Positions 48,121 through 60,921 of a stretch of DNA of 64,000 nt are shown one piece after another. Below the pieces are notes generated by a model. The model worked only from the letters and a program-made list of their open reading frames with translations, was not told the DNA's origin and did not search any database. A program made the translations under genes and the position numbers. Source of the stretch: Halichondria panicea (lineage: Eukaryota; Porifera; Demospongiae; Suberitida; Halichondriidae); NCBI RefSeq assembly GCF_963675165.1, contig NC_087380.1, positions 7,326,517 to 7,390,516 on the forward strand. Reading direction: 5' to 3'. Position 1 is the stretch's first letter. Every line of letters begins with the position of its first letter.

Positions 48121-51100
48121 TCATGTACGTGTTGTCACTGCAGTAAGTACAACAGCAGCCACCACTAGCGCTACAGAAACAAGAGTAAGAAAGTAGAAAC
48201 TAGCCCAACGCAGTTTGTTGTCTCCAGTCACACCACTGGAAATCAAGGGAGTTATTTCTTCCAGCTTCCCCCTCTTCAGACAAGACAAGCCTCCGAGAAG
48301 AGAGCCCGTCTTGAACAGTGCCTGAATGGTTGAGGGGGCTCGTAAGGCTCGCTCTGTGTGTGGGTGTGGGTGTGGGTGGGTTAAGAGAGATGAACGTTAT
48401 GATTCTAAGAGCTAATTATGACTTTGAAATTGTTAAATTACGGGCACTCAAAGATATTGAAACTAAAACACAGTACATGCTCACCTGTTGAGGGCGACCT
48501 TGCTGCTAGGAAAGAGAAGGTGGTCAAGAACGCGAGCACAGTTACCAGGAACACCACCTCCCAAGCCATCACCACCCAGAATACGCGAATGCTCGGGTCC
48601 AGCAAATAAGCCCCCGTGGCTATGTTGACAACTATGTGTGTGTGGGAGGGGGGGCGGAATGAGTTAGGGCAAAGCAGCAAACAGTTAGAACAAAGTATGT
48701 TAATATAGAGATGGGAATTAAGGAAACTAATCTCTCAGCTAATAATTGTCTGTACCTTCCCCCTGACTTACGTGCTAGCAGCAAAGAGATGAGACCCACC
48801 ACCTTCCCATGGAGGAGGTCAAATATCCACCTCCTGGGGTTGTCTGGGTTACATCGCAGGAGACCGATGATTGGCTATGGAGGGGAGGGTATTAGTTGTA
48901 CTATAATTATATGCTAACTCACATTGACCAGGTGCAGGGCCATCACAAGTATTCCCACAGAGAAATGAGCCGTATTTAGTACCTGAAAATAGAGAGAACA
49001 TTACATAAAAATCCATCCTATAAATGCCAGCTGTTTCTGCCCACCCTCAGTCTTCACCCACCTTCCCCTGACCGAGTGGAATAAGCCCGGGAGTGGCTTT
49101 ATGGATATGACCGATAAACACTGAGGCGAAACCAACCGCCCCCACAACCACAGACGTCAGCATCAGAGCACGGTGGATCTGTATAGTCATCATTGTAGCA
49201 CATCAGATAACACTTGACGTTTGCAACACAAGTTATGGCCTCTCAAAGTTAGCTACAAAAAAATTATTATATAGCCCATGCTTTTTCCCCGAAAAATGTC
49301 ACTAATTAAAAAAAAAAGAGCTCAGTAATATTAAAATAATACATAAATTGAAACCGGACGTTCGCAACACAAGTTATGGCTGCTCAAAATTCAAAAACAG
49401 AACCATCAAAGCTTTAAACAACAGTCAGTGGATATCCTATAATCATTACAGCCACTAATTACCTGAAACCATCCTCCACTAGGTAGGGCCGGCTTCATGA
49501 ACACAGGGAAGAAAATGGCCGTCACAACTAACAACGGCCATGTTATTAACATGAGTGAAGCGTGAGTCTTCACAAGAGCATTCTCAAAGTCCTTGTTCTC
49601 TCCAGTTGCTGTTCCGTTGCCATAGGTAATATTTATTTTTTTGTCACTGATCTCAGGGAGATGGGCAAAATCGTGAGCATTGAGAATGTCCAAAGTAGAG
49701 GCGTTCTTTGATCGCTTGCCAAACAGAACATAGAGGTCTTGGTTGAGGTTGATGTCAAACTCGTCTGATGGTAGGATACGCTTGATGACTCTGCGCGTGT
49801 GTGTGGGGGTGTGAGGGGGGTGGGTGGGGTAACAGTGAAATTAAGTTCTGTAGGAGTGTATAAGAGGGCTATGCTTTCATATCTTTGTATATGCATGTAT
49901 AATTATGTATGTGCATTATAATTATTCTTTGATACTACTGTCTACATACATGTATACTTTTTGGTAACGTAGATGCTAGTTATAACACACTGATTACACA
50001 CTCTCATGCATCATCACACAATGGTATACTAGAACTACAGCTTGCACAAGCTATAGGAGTATAGATATAATTAGCCCTCTTCCTCTTACTTGCAAGAAAG
50101 TCGTCCGTCCATGTATTTCCCCTCAAACAGATATACGTCCTGTATCTCGTCAGTGAGGCTAGTATGGGAGGGGCCACCAGGGTTGAACAGGTCTAGCACC
50201 ACCATCTTGTCTCCCAGGCGATTGCAAGCCACTGCATCTGCCTCAAACTAGAGGAGCAAGCAATTATAGAGATTGGAAAAGGTTGCACAATAGGTCATTG
50301 GCCTCCGAGGTGCTCCCCATGAACAAGAATAATCAGAAAATAGAACTATAATTATTATAATAAACAAGTCAATATTCCAATGAAAATGTGTACATTCAAT
50401 ATAAATATTATATTATTCAATTCAAGTACATATACATGAATTCAAATAGCCCATGTATCTCACAGCAACACTTGCTATGATGCATGCAGATGCTCACCAT
50501 GCCCGCAGAGTGAGTGAAGCCAACGCCCACCCATCCTTCCGCTTTACCCTCCATGTAGATATCCAACCAACTGTCGTTACCACGATTAGTATCTATGGCA
50601 ACGTACACATTACAGTCGCCAATGCCACAACCTGATGGATTTTGAAACTGGAGCCGATATTTGTCTGGTGTTTTGATTGGTGGAAGAGTGTTACTAGGGG
50701 CAACGCTAACAGGGGGTGGTCCCTGGGAAGTGATGGTATATAATTAGTGAGAGCGTAGGATGATATCTAACTTACCAGTTGAGCAGCACTGAGCTGGTCA
50801 AAATGGACAGCCTTCTCTCTCATCACAGTATAGCTAAAGGGGGCGGGCGGTGCATGCATGGATATAAAGTATACCTGGAAAATTTGACGGGACGGGTATT
50901 ATTATTTGGCAGATGAACCATTTGATGAACGTATTTGGCGGTTTTTAATTTAACGTCTCAGGCGTGGCTACTACTGCAATGACGTTGTGTCCACCGGATT
51001 TTAAATTTTGCCATCTTCGGTAAATCCGTCAAATCGCCAAATTAAAACACCTACCAAATTTTCCAGTTATACGCTATAGTAAGCTGTGATTTACAGAAAT

Positions 51101-52158
51101 CATAATTATACATGCAGGAATAAGGAATTAACAGTTTCTCCAAACATGCCCAAATGTACAGTGCATTACAATGAACACCCCCTCGGTTCAAGCGAATTGT
51201 CACACACTCACAAGAAGTCCACAGTGCCATTGCTCAGTGGTGCTGTCCAGGTGAGCTGCACTAGGGAGCGGGGGAGAGCGTTGCTATGAGCTACAGTGGC
51301 CTGTGTATAGGGAGTACAATATTCATGACATCACATGTCGTGCATGCCCAAAGAGAGACAAGTATATGTAAGCAATATTCATACACTAAGCAAAGGGGGA
51401 GGAGGTTGGTCATATAGCTTACCAAAAGGATTATGTAAATTATAGACTAATAATTTGATAGAGTATGTAAAACTATGTACATGCACACCATAATTAATTA
51501 ATTATGTGAAGGAAGAATAGTTGGACACAATGCACACAAACTAACCTCAGCAGACACGCCCCCCTGATCACAGCTGAGGGTCTTTGCTCCGTCACTGACG
51601 GCTGTGAACTGGCCAATCAGACGAGGAGCAGCAGGAGGGGGCGTGGCAGGGTCCCGAGCTTGTATTATAAATCCCTTGAAGAAGTGAGTTGTACCAACCA
51701 GCTCAACTGCACGATCGAGAGGAACTTGAGACAGTCATGACGATGCATCCACTCTTCTATAGTGTGCTATCACACTTAGCAGAACAACAGACCAGTATGT
51801 TGCGTACACTATAGATCTAGATTATACATGCAAAACCTCGACCATTGTGCTCGACTATAGATCTGATTATATATATACATGCAAAACCTCGACCATTATA
51901 CTCGTCTAGATTTGATTTATATACATGCAAAACCTCACCATTATACTCGACTCCAGGCTCATAGTGAAAGGCTTTAGTAAGTGGAGGCTGCAACTGAAGC
52001 AGGTATCCACCATGTCCACTGTGTGAGGGTCCATGGGTTTGTAGGCTGGGGCTGAGCTCCTTGCACACTACATTGGGGTAGTCTGCAGCTGGAGGGCCGC
52101 TAGGATAGCCTGATACACTGCACAGCAGCAGCACTACTACTAAAAGAAACTCTTGCAT
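48121..52158 (-). CDS. FRRS1-like protein A: Reeler-DOMON-cytochrome b561
   Basis: Twelve exons on the minus strand: 51939-52158, 51546-51706, 51212-51300, 50776-50833, 50498-50722, 50090-50247, 49463-49790, 49062-49178, 48923-48982, 48772-48874, 48485-48631, 48121-48353; 632 residues against about 590 in human FRRS1. Signal peptide (MQEFLLVVVLLLCSVSG), Reeler domain (HSGHGGYLLQL...FKGFIIQARDP...LTWTAP), DOMON domain (CNVYVAIDTNRGN...EGWVGVGFTHSAGM...AVACNRLGDK), then a six-helix cytochrome b561 with haem-ligand-type histidines in KTHASLM, FQIHRALM, NTAHFSVG and LLHGKVVG. Predicted transmembrane ferric/ascorbate-linked reductase. This is the only cluster member with the standard single-DOMON layout. 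Confidence 0.88.
51820..51965. repeat. Triplicated exon-1/intron-1 border in FRRS1-like A
   Basis: The block ATACATGCAAAACCTCGACC plus ATTATACTCG occurs three times. The copy nearest exon 1 holds the working donor (minus strand ATG|GTGAGG). The two others read GGTCGAGG at the same place, so the donor is altered. Confidence 0.85.
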
Positions 52159-52397
52159 CTTGCACTGCACTACTAGCTGCACTACTAGCACTGCTTCTTA
52201 GGCCGATTTTTTTTAAACATCGTGAGGAAAACCTCGTGACTTGAGCGGCGTAGAAGCGAGGATATTGAGAGGGTAGTTTCTCCTTATTATAGCCGCCCTC
52301 GCCATAATTATAATACAATACTGAACAGTCATCTCGGTAGTTTTATGCTAACTACTCTTTGTTCTAACTGCTACTGTTTGTTTGTTCACAGGTTGCT

Positions 52398-55300
52398 CTA
52401 AGGGAAGGCCACCATGACGATCACAGCCAACAGCATCGGCACAGACACGCCCACGTAGACAATGAACGCTCCCCAACGGAGGGGGGAATCTTTGGAGGGG
52501 GTCTTGCGTTCTGGTTCGCCCTCTACTTCCTTCTCTTTGTCTCCCGGTGAGGTCATCTCCATTGCCTGACTCTTGTCCTCACGGATGAACCCTCTGACAG
52601 AACTGTGAGCACAATCTGTGGGGAAAGGATGTTATACCTGAAACTCCATACTAGCATGGCACTTACTGCTCTGTTTGGTCTTGCAAGCATACACTGAGAA
52701 GAAGATGGCACCGCCGACAAGGATTATAACCTGGAACACAATCCACGCTATAAACACCCAGAGTGGAACTTGGTTGGGGGTGGGGGGACCAAAGGTTGAA
52801 CTGCGGTCTCTTGTGAAGATAGAGAGGCCAAAGGCACAGTTCATAACTGATGGGGGGGTATTCATTGATGAATAGAATTTTTATATTTTATTTTTAAATG
52901 GTACTTACGAGCCAAGGTTTGTGACCAGAACCCAATCATGTGTCCATGTACCATGTTGAAGATCCAACGTCTGATAAAATTTACAAGTACATTTTATATA
53001 AAGTTAGATGTACATACATACCTCTTGTTGTCCGGTTTGCAGCGAAAAAGGGCAAGGATAGGCTGTCATAATAATTATACAGAACATAATAGTTAATAGT
53101 GAAATAATAATGAACTTACATTGGTGATTTGAAAGGCCACTATGACGATGCCAATAATCATGTGAGCTAAGTTCAGATTCTGTGTCGGAGGGAGGGGGTG
53201 GGGTAGGCTAGCATAGTACAATCAGAACATGCAGGCATGGACACTCACCCCACTCGTGTTCACGGGTCCCATCAATCCTACAAAGATGAGAATAAAGCCG
53301 ATTAGCGTTATGACCAGTGAGATCAGCATGAGCACTCGATGGACCTGGATGGGTTCAGTTAATCATTAAACATACACACAGCAATATTTATATTATAGTG
53401 AACTCACTTGAAACCACTCTCCATTAGGCAGAGCCGGGCGCATAAACGTTGCAAAGAAGATGCCAATTGTAGCCAGCAGAGGCCATGCAATAATCATGAA
53501 GATGCCGTGAGCACGGATCAGGTTACCCGTGTGGACAGACTCTCCGACAACTCCCCTGGAGTTAGCAGGAGAGGAACGGGCGTTGGATACGGCACTGGCA
53601 CCATTCCCGGAGTGGGACATAATACCGTTAGCCAAAGTGTTGTCAGCTGTGCGACGAGCAAATATCACATACAGACTGTCATCCAAATTTAAATCCTCTG
53701 AGTTCGATGGAACAATACGCTTGGACACACTGCATGGAGACGAAATAATTATTGTAACGGGTTAGTTTTAGTTTTAACATACGTGCAAGAAATCCTTCCA
53801 TTGACGAAAGAGCCATTGAATAACCCGACGTCCTGTACAGTGTCTATGCTGTTGCTTCTCCCTGGCCCTTGAGGGTTCCAAGCATCCCATGCGCTGATCA
53901 TATCATCCGTGCTGTTTCTCACACAAGTCACCACGTCAGCATTAAACTATTATAGAGGAATTATAATTATAGTACAGGGTTATGACTAGCCATCTTTGAG
54001 TGGGCGTTTTCTCAATACTGCTGTTTTACAGCTTCGAGTTTCCAAATCGCATAACTCAGGCATGGAACGAGGTGTGTGTACACTAAGCATATCATTGCGT
54101 AGGTAATTTTTTGCTCTATCATCTGGTATACAGATCGCAAAAATTATAGCTATATGGCATGGACACATGCAACTCACCATGTTAGCAGAGTCACTGAATC
54201 CCACAGCCACCCATCCTGCAGCTGTGCCCTCCATATAGATATCCAGGAATCCATCATCTCCAGTGTTGGTGTCTATACCAATGAACAGATCACAATCAGC
54301 ACGAGAGCAACCGGTGGGACTGAGTATCTGCAGGCGGTACTCTTCAGGAGCTCTCACAGGAGCCATGGTAGGAATAGCGCTAGTAGAGGCAGTGGTGACA
54401 GTGTAACGGACAGCACTGGGAGCTCTAGTGGATGGCTGAGCAGGATTTACAGCATGACTTTGAAGGGAATCGAGTGATGTCGACACGGTGATACGACGAG
54501 CGTAGAGTACATAGAGGTCAGTTGACAGGTCCAGGTCCTCCCCCGCTCCATTCAGAGCAATCCTCTTGGATACACTAAATGAGAACAGACAAATTAGAAA
54601 ATTAATTGGAATTTCTTAATGGTTCGTGTAATCATGCCTCAGGGTGTAATAAATTGTTACAATGGCGTACGTGCAAGAAAGCCTTGTGTTAGTAGCATTA
54701 TAGCTTGAAGTGTAGAGGGTTACGTCTTGAAGAGTGTCTCGGGTGTTGTTTCTTGTACCAGCGGGGAGGTTCCAACCATCAATGGCCACAATGTCACCAT
54801 CCACTCTGTTGCAGGCCACCACATCCGCTGAAAACTGCCAAAGGTCATGTGGACATGTTATGCAACGGTTGAGTCTATAAAAACAAGTCTAAGCCTGTGA
54901 TAATGTCTAAATAAACAACTTGACCCCACGCAGACAATGTTTTGATTAACACTATTGGTAAGGAGGCCATGCGCAAAGTTATTTGTTCTTGTGCTTGGAA
55001 TTTGGTAGCTTTCCCCAAAAAATTAAATATCATGTGACTCCAATTCAGAGGCACTAAAAGTACGTCACGAATAGCTTTCCCAAAACAGTATTGGTAAAGG
55101 AGGCCATGCAAAGTCAATTTGTTCTTGTGCGCTTGGCTTTCCCAAAAATAGCTTTCCCAAAAAGTTAAATATCATGTGACTCCAATTCAGAGGCACTAAA
55201 AGTACGTCATAAACAATTATAATTATGACTAAAAATTAATTATACTTTCGCTTATTATCGGCTCATTTATAGAAATAGTAGCCTGAGAAACTACAAATTT

Positions 55301-56621
55301 GTTTGGCCTAATAGATTGTAGTGGATTCAATATCTTTGTATATAATTATACCTACCATACTACGAGTTTCACTGAATCCCACAGCCACCCATCCTGCAGC
55401 TGTGCCCTCCATATAGATATCCAGGAATCCATCATCTCCAGTGTTGGTGTCTATACCAATGAACACGTTGCAGTCAGCACGAGAGCAGCCCTCAGGGTGG
55501 GAGCGAACAAATCTGTACTCGTCAGGTGATCGTACGGGAGCAGTGGTTGTCCCAGCAGGGAGGTCGATGGGAGGAGCCATGGTGGTGGGAGGAGGCATGG
55601 TGGTGGGAGCTGGTGTCTGGGGGAGAGGGTGGCAATCAGATTATTGAAGATCCACTGTACTTCAGACTTCATCTGCTGATACATAATCATACGCATGCAT
55701 AATGATTGTGGTTGACAAAGAAAGAGGGCAAGGCCCATGAATCTACTTGAGGCCTCCCCATGGGGGGGGGCTAGGATCATGATTATCCATGAATAAGGTT
55801 ACGGCTACATTGCACATACTGTCACTCCCACTAGACTTGCACTAATGGCATCGTAATGCATGGCCTGAACACGAACAACAGTGTAGCTGTATGGTGGAAA
55901 TGACAATTCAAATATATAAATTGCTATACATAACTCCACTCACTAAAAGTCCACATCCCCTGCAGTCATGGGGGCTGTCCAGGTGAACTGCACTGAGGTG
56001 GCATCAGCTTGATTTTGGGAGTGGGCAATGGTAGCCTGTGGACAAAATAATTATAATTATAGAATGCATTATGTACAGAACACTAAAATTAATGTCATCT
56101 ATTCAGTCAGTTTATCCTAACAGCATTCTCAATAAGTGTTAACATTACCTCATTAGCTGCTCCTGCCATTAGATCACAGGCCAGTGTTTGTTGACCGCTG
56201 ACAGTCTGGAAGGAACCCAGTAGCATTGGATCTACTCCAACACTAGGAGTGTCACCAGGCATTCTGGCTTGGACTAGGAAACCACGGATGCTATTTCCAA
56301 ATAGACGAACTAGAAAAAACAATTATAATTAGATACAGAAAAATAGGTAACTAGATCTACGTATCAATACAACGCACTCGTGTAAACAGTGCCAGTCTCG
56401 TAAGTGAATCCATTGGTAGCTGTTGCCATTGTAGGAGATATCTCCAGTCTGTATCCACCATCTCCAGATTGAGGGTCACCATGGTTGTTACGGTTTGGGG
56501 TCATCTGCTGGCATACCAGGGCTTCATTGGCACTGGGACTGAGAGGTGGACCCGAGGACATGCCAGTCACTGCATGGAGACTGCAGCAGGTTACAAAGAA
56601 CGCTAACAGGAGGACTCGCAT
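52398..56621 (-). CDS. FRRS1-like protein B: Reeler-DOMON-DOMON-cytochrome b561
   Basis: Fifteen exons on the minus strand: 56378-56621, 56149-56309, 55944-56035, 55820-55886, 55356-55616, 54671-54834, 54178-54574, 53783-53946, 53408-53729, 53249-53344, 53120-53179, 53022-53062, 52909-52970, 52667-52846, 52398-52615; 842 residues. Signal peptide MRVLLLAFFVTCCSLHAVTG, Reeler domain, then two DOMON domains (each with GCSRADC..FIGIDTNTGDDGF, EGTAAGWVAVGFS and a DVV.C second half). Linkers are Thr/Ala/Pro-rich. Cytochrome b561 keeps LIRAHGIFM, FQVHRVLM, NLAHMIIG and MVHGHMIG, but not the GHIHK segment of A. It ends with a cytoplasmic acidic stretch and a last helix. Starts 239 bases downstream of gene A. 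Confidence 0.85.
53984..54150. repeat. Second copy of the 17241-17553 element, interior only
   Basis: Shares ATCTTTGAGTGGGCGTTTTC, CGAGTTTCCAAATCGCATAA and GCTCTATCATCTGGTATA with the complete element but lacks the CAGGCTCTGGGAAAAGG ends. Lies in an intron of FRRS1-like B. Confidence 0.75.
54951..55215. repeat. Direct duplication of about 130 bp
   Basis: GGAGGCCATGC, TTTGTTCTTGTGC, AAATATCATGTGACTCCAAT and TCAGAGGCACTAAAAGTACG each occur twice, in tandem, within the intron between the halves of the first DOMON domain of gene B. Confidence 0.85.
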
Positions 56622-56689
56622 CTTGAGAGCAGATCTAGATCACTATAAAAAATAATCCCTTATAAATTTTTGCTGTGACTTTTAGTGAC

Positions 56690-57150
56690 ACACCCATCCA
56701 TAGAAGCTAAGCTATATAGGCGTTCCCAGGCCGATTTTTCTCTTTTATATATTTTACAGAAAGCATCCTGGCGTTATTTTAGAGACAACTCGGCCTGAGG
56801 ATTGTATCTGCATTTCCAGTATTGCGAAATTAATGCATTGGAAATTGCATGCTCAGTTGCAATGCAACAAATCTACAGTGGAACCTCCATTAACGACCAT
56901 ACGTCCATAGATTAAAGAGGTTGTTTTCTCGTTAAACATTGATCTTTATATAGTGCACATCATTACGCTCACTGGGCACTGCAATGACACGATGACGTTA
57001 AACACGACTCTCCATGCATGGCCTGCAACTTGTATTGACATTTTTATTGTTGAATGAACAACAGAAAACACACTAAATCTATCAACACTAAATCTATCTA
57101 ACTACGATAATTAGTACACAATTGTTAATTTTGTTCACGCGTTGGCTGAC
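56690..57150. repeat. Intergenic block duplicated at 62570-62985
   Basis: From upstream of gene B to the 3' flank of gene C. Shared segments: GGCGTTCCCAGGCCGATTTT-type start, CTACAGTGGAACCTCCATTA, TGCACATCATTA, ATGACGTTAAACACGACTCT, CCATGCATGGCCTGCAACTT and AACAACAGAAAACACACTAA. It marks the spacer of the tandem gene unit and holds the pogo-like end. Confidence 0.8.
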
Positions 57151-58696
57151 ATCTAAAGTGAGGTTACCATAACGATCACAGTCAGCAGCATTGTAACAAT
57201 GCCAAACATACTCTCTCGCATCGCACCAGAGGTGGAGGAGGCAGGAGAGAAACGGGCGCTGGATACGCCACGGGCACCATTCCCAGCCCCGGAGTGGGTC
57301 ATAATGCCGTTAGCCAAAGTGTTGTCAGTTGTGCGACGAGCATAATTATATCACCCACAGGTTGTCATTCAAGTTTAAATCCTCCGAGTTCGATGGAACA
57401 ATACGCTTGGACACACTGCACAGAGGATGTATACAATTATTTCTGAGACAATTCGGTTCTAACATACGTGCAAGAAATCCTTCCATTGACGAAAGAGCCA
57501 TTGAATAATCCCACGTCCTGTACAGTGTCTATGCTGTTGCTTCTCCCTTGAGGGTTCCAAGCATCCCATGCGCTGATCCTATCATCCATGCTGTTTCTCA
57601 CACAAGTCACCACGTCAGCATTAAACTAGAGGAATATATAGTACAGGCGGGTAACCGGATACTAACACAATATAGCCGCATGGACACAACTCACCATGTC
57701 AGCAGTTTCACTGAATCCCACAGCCACCCATCCTGCAGCTGTACCCTCCATATAGATATCCAGGAATCCATCATCTCCAGTGTTGGTGTCTATACCAATG
57801 AACAGATCACAACTAGCACGAGAGCAACCGGTGGGACTGAGTATCTGCAGGCGGTAATCTTCAGGAGCTCTCACAGGAGCCATGGTAGGAATAGCGCTAG
57901 TAGAGGCAGTGGTGACAGTGTAACGGACAGCACTGGGAGCTCTAGTGGATGGCTGAGCAGGATTTACAGCATGACTTTGAAGGGAATCGAGTGATGTCGA
58001 CGCGGTGATACGACGAGCGTAGAGTACATAGAGGTCAGTTGACAGGTCCAGGTCCTCCCCCGCTCCATTCAGAGCAATCCTCTTGGATACACTAAATGAG
58101 AACAGACAAATTATAAAATTCTAATGTAAGTGCGTAATCATGACTCAGGATGTAATAAACGGTTACATGCAATGGCGTACGTGCAAGAGAGCCTTGTATT
58201 AGCAGGATCATAGTTTGAAGTGTAGAGGGTTACGTCTTGAAGAGTGTCTGGGATGTTGTCCCGTGTGTTAGCAGGGAGGTTCCAACCATCAATGGCTACA
58301 ATGTCACCATCCACTCTGTTGCAAGCCACCACATCCGCCGAGAACTGCGAAGGTCACGTGCATGCATGGATATGTTACGCAACGTTTTATAAAAACAAAT
58401 CTAAGCAAACCACTTGACCCACAAACAAACAAACAGATTGACTTAGTGGTAATAAAAACGTATACAGTAGATTCAAACATTTACCATATTAGGAGAGTCA
58501 CTGAATCCCACAGCCACCCATCCTTCAGCTGTGCCCTCCATATAGATATCCAGGAACCTATCATCTCCAGCGTTGGTGTCTATACCAATGAACACGTTGC
58601 AGTCAGCACGAGAGCAGCCCTCAGGGTGGGAGCGGACAAATCTGTAGTCATCAGGTGATCGAACAGGAGCAGTCTGGGGGAGGGGGACAATCAGAT

Positions 58697-58815
58697 TACT
58701 ATAGCGGGAAATTTTCGTGGGAGTTTTTATCCCGGTTTTAATTTTCGCGTTAACTGCTCTGCCATCAAAACACGCAAAATGTTGAACCTCACGAAAATGT
58801 CCCGCTATACGGTAT
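58697..58815. repeat. Palindromic element, ATAGCGGGAAATTTTCG type
   Basis: Ends ATAGCGGGAAATTTTCGTGG and GAAAATGTCCCGCTATACGG are complementary. In an intron of gene C, missing from the same intron of gene B, so inserted after duplication. Confidence 0.85.
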
Positions 58816-58853
58816 TGAAGATCCACTGTAGTATTACCATACCAGGACACTAT

Positions 58854-59063
58854 TACCGTATAGAGGGTAATTTTCGGGGGACAAAACATTCGTGGTTCAA
58901 CAATATTGAGACATTTCGTGGGTAATATTTTCGTGGTTGGAGCTTGAACTGCAGGTAAAGGTAGGCAAGGTCGCTTCATTCGTGGGTAAAATATTCGTGG
59001 TCAGAGCTTCAACCACGAAAACCACGAATATTTTGCACCACGAAAATTACCAGCTATACGGTA
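58854..59063. repeat. Second palindromic element, CCGTATAGAGGGTAATTTTCG type
   Basis: Ends ACCGTATAGAGGGTAATTTT and AAAATTACCAGCTATACGGT pair. The interior has repeated ATTCGTGGT / ACCACGAAT. Adjacent to the previous element in the same intron. Confidence 0.85.
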
Positions 59064-59368
59064 TGCAACAGCATGCACCTGTGCATATATACAACCACAA
59101 TTATAGAAAGAAGCCATGTATAATCGTGGGATAAGGTTACGGCTATTGCACATACCGTCACTCCCACTTGACTTGCACTAATGGCGTCGAAATGTGTGGC
59201 CTGAACACGAACAACAGTGTAGCTGGATGGGGGAATGATAATTCAAATATACCAATTGCTACAGAATTCCACTCACTAAAAGTCCACATCCCCTGCAGTC
59301 ATGGGGGCTGTCCAATTGAACTGCACTGAGGTGGCATCAGCTTGATTTTGTGAGTGGGCAATGGTGGC

Positions 59369-60457
59369 CTGTAACAAATTAACATGGTTATAACTGTATA
59401 CAGAACTCTAGTCACCTAACAGTATTCTCAATTAAGGCCATCCAAGCAACCTGTTTCACAGACTTTCATCAGGCTATAGAAGAATGTGATATAGTATAGC
59501 GTCTTTATTTTCGAGGAGCTAATATTTCACAGATCTAAACATTTCGAGAGATTTACTTTCGAGGATAGAGAATATATGGGGTGCCGTTTGTCTCAAAACT
59601 AATAAAGAGTCGATGTTTACCAACAAGGTCGATGTTTACCTACCAGATCGATGTTTAGAGACAAATTTATGCTTATCAGATCGATGTTTAGCAACCAGAT
59701 CGATGTTTAGCATGCAACCAGATCGATGTTTAGCAAAGCTACCAGATCACACAAAGTGCAGATATTAGGGCGTGGTTTCTTGTGATACTTAATTAGAATT
59801 ATGAATTGTGCTAGCTAGTTGCAAGATGTTATAGCCATTGCTCTTACTACTGCTGTTACAAACAGCGGTTTACTTAGTAGATTCTGAAGATGAAAATAGC
59901 ACATATAGAGAAAGCCCTACAGTAAATAGAGAGTTTGATAACTGGATTTTTGAGGCACTAAAATTTCAATTGCGAAAGTTTAGCTCCTGGAAAATAAAGA
60001 GGTTTCCCCAAACCCCTGTATGTTGTGACAAGCCTCATAAGGGTGAGAGTGGGAGTTGTGGTTTCCTTTTTATAGAGTCTAACCAATTACCGGGATGAGT
60101 GGCCACTACATGCATGGCTTCTGTAAATGTGTTAAGGTAACGTTCAAGAGTAACTTTAAACATGAATAGGAGGTACCATTAACTATTTTACTTAAATCGT
60201 TCCATAGAAAACAGCTGTTAATAATATTTGAAACAGTTAACTCTTGTCTGCCTGAACAGGAATGCTTAATTGTGCAATCTATAGTTGCTATGCAGGTTGT
60301 TGGCTTCCCCAAACCGGGTAAGGTGCATTGGTAAATAAGCCTTGTAAGGATGGGAGTTTCCTCTTAGAATTAGGCTTCCCCACCACACTAGTAAGTGTGG
60401 TAACAAATAGAGACCCACTTGTACTCCATGAAACATGTAATTAAGTATTAACATTAC
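59369..60457. other. Enlarged intron 2 of gene C
   Basis: About 1.1 kb against 113 bases in gene B. It contains an ATAGCG-type fragment (59490-59590), an array of six to seven GATCGATGTTTA units (about 59608-59745), and an apparent plus-strand ORF from 59838 that has only a TTG start. Net insertion of unrelated DNA after duplication. Confidence 0.65.
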
Positions 60458-60921
60458 CTCATTAGCTGCTCCTACCATCAGATCACAGTCTAGTGTTTGC
60501 TGACCGTTGCCAGGCTGGAAGGAACCCAGTAGCATTGGATTTACTCCAACACCAGGAGTGTTACCAGGCATTCTGGCTTGGACTAGAAAACCACGGATAC
60601 TATTTCCAGCTAGACGAACTAGAAAAAACAATGATTAGATACAGAAAAATAGGTAACTATGTATCAATACAACGCACTCGTGTAAACAGTGTCAGTCTCG
60701 TAAGTGAATCCATTGGTAGCTGTTGCCATTGTAGGAGATATCTCCAGTCTGTATCCACCATCTCCAGATTGAGGGTCACCATGGTTGTTAGAGTTTGGGG
60801 TCATCTGCTGGCATACCAGGGCTTCATTGGCAGGGGTATCGATAGGTGGACCCGAGGACATGCCAGTCACTGCATGGAGACTGCAGCAGGTTACAAAGAA
60901 CGCTAACAGGAGGGCTCGCAT

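Larger units (their letters stand above)
57153..60921 (-). pseudogene. FRRS1-like protein C: Reeler-DOMON-DOMON, frameshifted, no b561
   Basis: Exons 60678-60921, 60458-60618, 59277-59368, 59156-59222, 58485-58673, 58181-58344, 57695-58091, 57468-57625 and 57153-57415 on the minus strand, closely matching gene B. Signal peptide MRALLLAFFVTCCSLHAVTG, Reeler and two DOMON domains are intact. In the last exon a net four-base insertion relative to B (GTGATATAATTAT versus GTGATATTT) brings in TAA at 57346-57348 after NDNLWVI, giving about 513 residues. Downstream the B-like frame resumes and ends MFGIVTMLLTVIVMVTSL, a single hydrophobic tail; b561 exons are absent. Could be a secreted two-DOMON protein, a pseudogene, or a sequencing indel. 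Confidence 0.75.

Noticed and set aside
59838-60098. Plus-strand ORF starting with a Leu-rich signal-like segment
   Set aside because: It begins at TTG; the nearest upstream ATG (59827) is followed by an in-frame stop, and it lies in an intron of gene C.
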